A DNA stretch of 6,485 nt, taken from assembly GCA_020845495.1 (NCBI GenBank), contig JADLFM010000006.1, positions 1 to 6,485 on the forward strand, given 5' to 3'. Below the pieces are notes generated by a model that saw only the letters and a list, made by a program, of their open reading frames with translations, ran no database searches and was not told where the DNA came from. A program made the position numbers and the translations under genes. This document shows positions 6,444 to 6,485 of this stretch, one piece after another (the stretch's first letter is position 1; each line of letters starts with the position of its first letter). The stretch is from Chloroflexota bacterium. GTDB lineage: Bacteria > Chloroflexota > UBA6077 > JACCZL01.

Positions 6444-6485
6444 TCGCCGGGCCGCTCACTGCCGCTGTTGATCTCCCTGACCGCC

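Overview
The window is a G+C-rich bacterial metal-homeostasis locus, almost certainly for copper. Two gene clusters diverge from one regulatory region at about 1249-1422. No rRNA, tRNA, transposase, CRISPR array or phage gene is visible. The codon use and general protein style suggest a high-GC lineage such as Chloroflexota (Thermomicrobia-like) or Actinomycetota. That placement is a low-confidence impression, because there is no taxonomic marker gene here.

Leftward (minus strand) there are two overlapping genes. The first encodes a small lipoprotein with conserved MDTHSVDLD and GGHHRSG motifs (766-1248). The second encodes a four-helix membrane protein with an N-terminal heavy-metal-associated (HMA) domain and a CCAHH motif inside a membrane segment (74-778). 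They overlap by 13 bases and are probably co-transcribed.

Rightward (plus strand) there is a five-gene run. It holds csoR (Cu(I)-sensing repressor, Cys-His-Cys site intact), copA (a 1179-residue Cu(I) P1B-type ATPase), copZ (71-residue copper chaperone), a 58-residue YHS-domain protein, and a 228-residue protein joining a thioredoxin-like ferredoxin module to a second YHS domain. A good candidate promoter (TTGCCT, 17 bases, TAGAAT) precedes csoR. A CsoR-type inverted repeat (TACCCC N7 GGGGTA) lies at the expected transcription start, which fits autorepression relieved by Cu(I).

The working model is as follows. Cu(I) binds CsoR and releases the operon. CopZ carries Cu(I) to the tandem HMA domains of CopA, and CopA exports it. 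The unusual part is what surrounds this core. CopA carries a ninth membrane helix and a duplicated His-rich domain predicted to sit on the outer face, where copper emerges. Two YHS modules, one fused to a probable [2Fe-2S] module, and an HMA-tethered CCAHH membrane protein with its lipoprotein partner complete the locus. Several strong inverted repeats sit in or at the ends of coding regions: 5218-5237, 5801-5828, 6283-6317 and 6422-6443.
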